This document shows positions 62,301-64,000 of a DNA stretch of 64,000 nt, piece after piece. The notes under the pieces are model-generated. The model made no database searches, was not told where the DNA came from, and saw nothing but the letters and a program-made list of their open reading frames with translations. Numbering within the stretch: position 1 is the first letter of the stretch; every line of letters begins with the position of its first letter. The position numbers were made by a program, and so were the translations under genes. The stretch lies in NCBI GenBank assembly GCA_963676845.2, contig CAXXKK010000023.1, positions 62,001 to 126,000 on the forward strand, written 5' to 3'. This DNA comes from G963662675 sp963676845 (GTDB taxonomy: Bacteria > Bacteroidota > Bacteroidia > Bacteroidales > Prolixibacteraceae).

Positions 62301-63087
62301 ATCCATCCATTTAAAAGATGGGAAATGCACTATCGACTTCTCTGGTAGTGCAGATGTACATCCCGGAAATATGAATGCCACAAAAGCAATCGTTCACAGT
62401 GTTACCATTTACGTTTTAAGATTGCTCCTTCAGGAAGGCATTCCTTTAAATGACGGGCTATTTGATCCCGTTACAATAACATTACCCACAGGAATGCTTA
62501 ACCCTAATTTTGATGATGATCCTGAAAAATGCCCGGCTGTCGTTGGCGGGAATGTTGAAATCAGCATGCGACTTACTGATACCATTTTAAAAGCTTTTGG
62601 TGTGATCGCTGCAAGCCAGGGAACCATGAATAATACTTTGTTTGGAAATAGCAATTTTGGCTATTACGAAACCATTTGTGGCGGTTGTGGTGCGGGTGAA
62701 GATTTTCATGGAGCAAGTGCCGTTCATCACCATATGACAAACACCCGCATTACCGATCCTGAGATATTGGAACATCGCTATCCTGTAAGACTAAATGAAT
62801 TCAGCATACGCAATAACTCTGGCGGGGAAGGCAAATGGAATGGTGGAGATGGAATCACCAGAAGATTGACATTTCTTGAAGCTGTGAACCTGTCTGTTCT
62901 AACTCAGCGTCGGGCATCAGGCCCTTATGGACTAAAAGGAGGGAAAGACGGACTTCCGGGAAATCAAAAAGTCATTCGTAAAAATGGAGACGAAATTACT
63001 CTCTCTTCCATTCAAAACATTGATCTGGATGCAGGTGACCAATTTGTCATTGAAACTCCAGGCGGAGGTGGATATGGTAAACTGTAA
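59308..63087 (+). CDS. 5-oxoprolinase, fused HyuA/HyuB (OPLAH type)
   Basis: 1259 residues (1253 if ATG 59326 is used). The N-terminal hydantoinase A part has ATP-site motifs FADTGGTFTDCIG and TFDMGGTSTDVSRI, with GAGGLHACDIAE near 530. A hydantoinase B part starts at about 755 (LELFANRFMAIAENMGALLQ) with TNHPKYGGSHLPDVTLVTPV, and ends GGEGKWNGGDGITRR and ETPGGGGYGKL. The single-chain form resembles eukaryotic and some bacterial ATP-dependent 5-oxoprolinases that open pyroglutamate to glutamate. Hydantoin or acetophenone-type substrates cannot be excluded. An insert at about 50-120 (SWKLQKDIIQGFSFRILGNS) is a further feature of this long type. Confidence 0.88.
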   Translation: MLNDRKMGKRFFQLFADTGGTFTDCIGIDQDGEQHRRKVLSNSSLRGKIEKVISPTSIQISESWKLQKDIIQGFSFRILGNSYNELKIQSYDFKSKVLTLNQPIVSKTNIDGENFEITSHEEAPVLGTRLITQTGLDETFPDLFIKLGSTKGTNALLERKGAKTLLIITQGFKDLLQIGNQARPDIFAMNVQKRKQLTSLVIEAKERIDSKGNILSPLDLDDLKIQLLKIKKAEIESVAISLMNAYINPTHESQIKQLVEILGFKSISASAELTPLIKLVPRSETTVVNAYLSPIIHNYVNNISGKIGGNSFQIMTSAGSLVSAHNFHPKDSLLSGPAGGVVGASIIGKQAEFQNLITFDMGGTSTDVSRINGNFDYRYELEVGDSVINSSAIAIETVAAGGGSICGYDGYKLFVGPESASAFPGPACYGAGGPLTITDVNLLLGRLDAGRFGIPVFPQASKERLNELILQIEKKTGKKQNPEALLNGFIDIANEIMAGAIRKISISKGYDPKDFVLVAFGGAGGLHACDIAEILGIKTVLLPQDAGLLSAFGIGNAHIERFAEKQVLQNLKDLKQDLPGFFTEIEEKACDELHLEGFKKEKIEIRQRLLFLRVKGQDSSLEISVDEKTKIEEVFHNQYEKLYGHRVSNRPIEIEAIRVIASVKSSSTTKKHSHISIYTPEPKYFIKSETIPVFVRENLKPGASINGKALFLDNYSTTFLKESWKLKLDENGTALLSQLKETKEKIKSQTQETELELFANRFMAIAENMGALLQRTALSVNIKERLDFSCALLDANGGLVANAPHIPVHLGGLGVCVQTLLQHLQFEEEDTIVTNHPKYGGSHLPDVTLVTPVFYEGKRIAFVVNRAHHSEIGGISPGSMPPNAKNLSEEGVVISPFYLIKKGKVNWDGIRKILENAPYPSRSIEENLADLNAAVAANKNGQDALLTLVNQHGIETVCNYFDLLKKHAALKMKETLEQFTEGNYNATEFLDDGSKIQVSIHLKDGKCTIDFSGSADVHPGNMNATKAIVHSVTIYVLRLLLQEGIPLNDGLFDPVTITLPTGMLNPNFDDDPEKCPAVVGGNVEISMRLTDTILKAFGVIAASQGTMNNTLFGNSNFGYYETICGGCGAGEDFHGASAVHHHMTNTRITDPEILEHRYPVRLNEFSIRNNSGGEGKWNGGDGITRRLTFLEAVNLSVLTQRRASGPYGLKGGKDGLPGNQKVIRKNGDEITLSSIQNIDLDAGDQFVIETPGGGGYGKL

Positions 63088-63148
63088 ATAATAACAACAA
63101 TTAAATATTTTTTCTAACTTGTATTCCTCAACCTAATTCACATTCAAC

Positions 63149-63382
63149 ATGAAACATTCTGATGATCTTAAACTTGTATTTACCGGTAATCCTATTGATG
63201 CTGATATCGTCAATCAAATACTGCAGGATAACGATATTGAGACACTTGTCAGAAATGAGCATATAGGAACGATTGCTCCATGGCATGCCTCTCCCGGTGG
63301 AATTGATCCTATCGACATTTTTGTGCTTTCAGAAAATGCAGAAAAAGCGATGGAGTTGATTAATGAGTTCTTGAAAAAGTAA
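63149..63382 (+). CDS. DUF2007 domain protein (putative signal-transducing protein)
   Basis: 77 residues, all one DUF2007 domain: DLKLVFTGNPIDADIVNQIL, then NDIETLVRNEH, and PIDIFVLSENAEKAMELINE. The fold is a small alpha/beta (ferredoxin-like) domain found alone or with zinc ribbons; the function is unknown. It lies 61 bp after the oxoprolinase on the same strand. Confidence 0.85.
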   Translation: MKHSDDLKLVFTGNPIDADIVNQILQDNDIETLVRNEHIGTIAPWHASPGGIDPIDIFVLSENAEKAMELINEFLKK

Positions 63383-63455
63383 TTATACTTCCATTGGTTA
63401 CATGAAAAGCCCAATTATTATTGTTTCCAGCCATTGACAATATACAGTTTTACTA

Positions 63456-64000
63456 TCATTCTTTATTTATTTTTTTTATTATCGCTGTTTTAAAATCGTA
63501 TTCATTGATCTCGTATTTTCTCAATTCATACTGATTATTGTCAAGATATTTTTCAATAAATGGTAAATCTGGTGCATAATGAAAACACCCTCCTATTTTC
63601 AAAGAATTCAAAATACACATATAAGTCTGGGCATATTCAATATAGTTTCCGTCTTCTCTCAAATTATGGTGATTAAAATGATTTGAAAATCCTAAGTTAC
63701 TGACAACTGTCCCCCATTTTTCTTTCCCATAATCGTAATCTAACCAATCTGAAGTTTTCAAATTTGAGTTTTCAAACTTAAATCGGTCAATTCCATAAAC
63801 TTCAATCCCTTGCGTTTTAAGATGATTAACTAAATATCCATTGTGTCCACAGCCGATATCTAAAACAGGTTGCATTAAATGGTCAATATCAATCTGTAAA
63901 ATATCAATTTGCAATCTCGGAGAATATTCAGAACAGGCAACTGGTTCTAGTTTTTCATTATCATTTTTATAAATTTTTTCGGCGAAGGGATTATTTTCTT
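63456..64000 (-). CDS. Class I SAM-dependent methyltransferase (5' end outside window)
   Basis: The frame is open to the window edge, so at least 180 residues are present and the N-terminus is missing. The SAM-binding motif I is VLDIGCGHNGYLVNHL, followed by EVYGIDRFKFE (acidic ribose ligand) and WGTVVSNLGFSNHFNHHNL. Residues encoded upstream of it include NPFAEKIY and PVACSEYSPRL, which belong to the same frame; a TTG at 63914 is therefore not the start. The methylated substrate is unknown. Confidence 0.8.
   Translation of the reverse strand, partial: ENNPFAEKIYKNDNEKLEPVACSEYSPRLQIDILQIDIDHLMQPVLDIGCGHNGYLVNHLKTQGIEVYGIDRFKFENSNLKTSDWLDYDYGKEKWGTVVSNLGFSNHFNHHNLREDGNYIEYAQTYMCILNSLKIGGCFHYAPDLPFIEKYLDNNQYELRKYEINEYDFKTAIIKKINKE

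Noticed and set aside
63456..63914. Methyltransferase starting at TTG 63914
   Set aside because: The frame continues upstream to the window edge with sensible sequence, so the gene is cut by the edge.

Overview
The window comes from a Bacteroidota chromosome, most likely an anaerobic or facultative member of Marinilabiliales/Bacteroidales. The evidence is: two secreted proteins ending in type IX secretion (T9SS) sorting domains, Bacteroidota-type -7 promoter boxes (TAnnTTTG) in front of several genes, lineage-typical families (DUF4914, DUF3078, DUF2490, DUF3788, DUF3089), and a fermentative NADH-linked [FeFe]-hydrogenase with its maturases. No rRNA, tRNA, CRISPR array or phage module was seen.

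1-8.6 kb holds an EamA transporter, a macro-domain deacetylase, a hybrid histidine kinase with a C-terminal Hpt domain, a sigma-54-dependent response regulator and a membrane-anchored coiled-coil protein. The gaps hold unusual repeats: a 524-bp element with inverted ends, a 270-bp array of CTGCAG-like words spaced 20-21 bp, and a heptanucleotide repeat. 8.6-11.5 kb holds SRPBCC, DUF3078 and CYTH genes on the minus strand.

11.8-29.8 kb is a hydrogenase locus in two blocks. hydC-hydB-hydA encode a trimeric NADH-linked [FeFe]-hydrogenase. hydE and, divergently, the TM1266-type regulator, hydG, an aspartase and hydF supply the H-cluster. Between the blocks lies an unrelated cell-surface island: a secreted TIM-barrel glycosidase-like T9SS protein, and an operon of DUF2490 protein, VTC-type polyphosphate polymerase, DUF4956 membrane protein and a large CotH-kinase/lamin-tail T9SS protein.

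29.9-32.5 kb holds a family 4 uracil-DNA glycosylase and a PEPCK-like DUF4914 protein. 32.9-40.2 kb is the accessory part: small, unrelated, same-strand genes, most followed directly by structured sites of about 130 bp bounded by GCTAAC...GTTAGC. This resembles an integron-type gene-cassette array without a visible integrase. It has been invaded by an IS110-family element with a candidate bridge RNA and by a decayed IS3-family element.

40.5-64 kb is mostly ordinary: an XRE-like regulator, DUF3788, a duplicated Cys-containing protein, a secreted esterase, a universal stress protein, an outer-membrane barrel, a GH3 beta-glucosidase, Crp/Fnr and AraC regulators, a secreted protein of three tandem repeats, a DUF3089 hydrolase, an NfeD/ClpP-class protein, TypA/BipA, QueE, a fused 5-oxoprolinase, a DUF2007 protein and a truncated methyltransferase at the edge.
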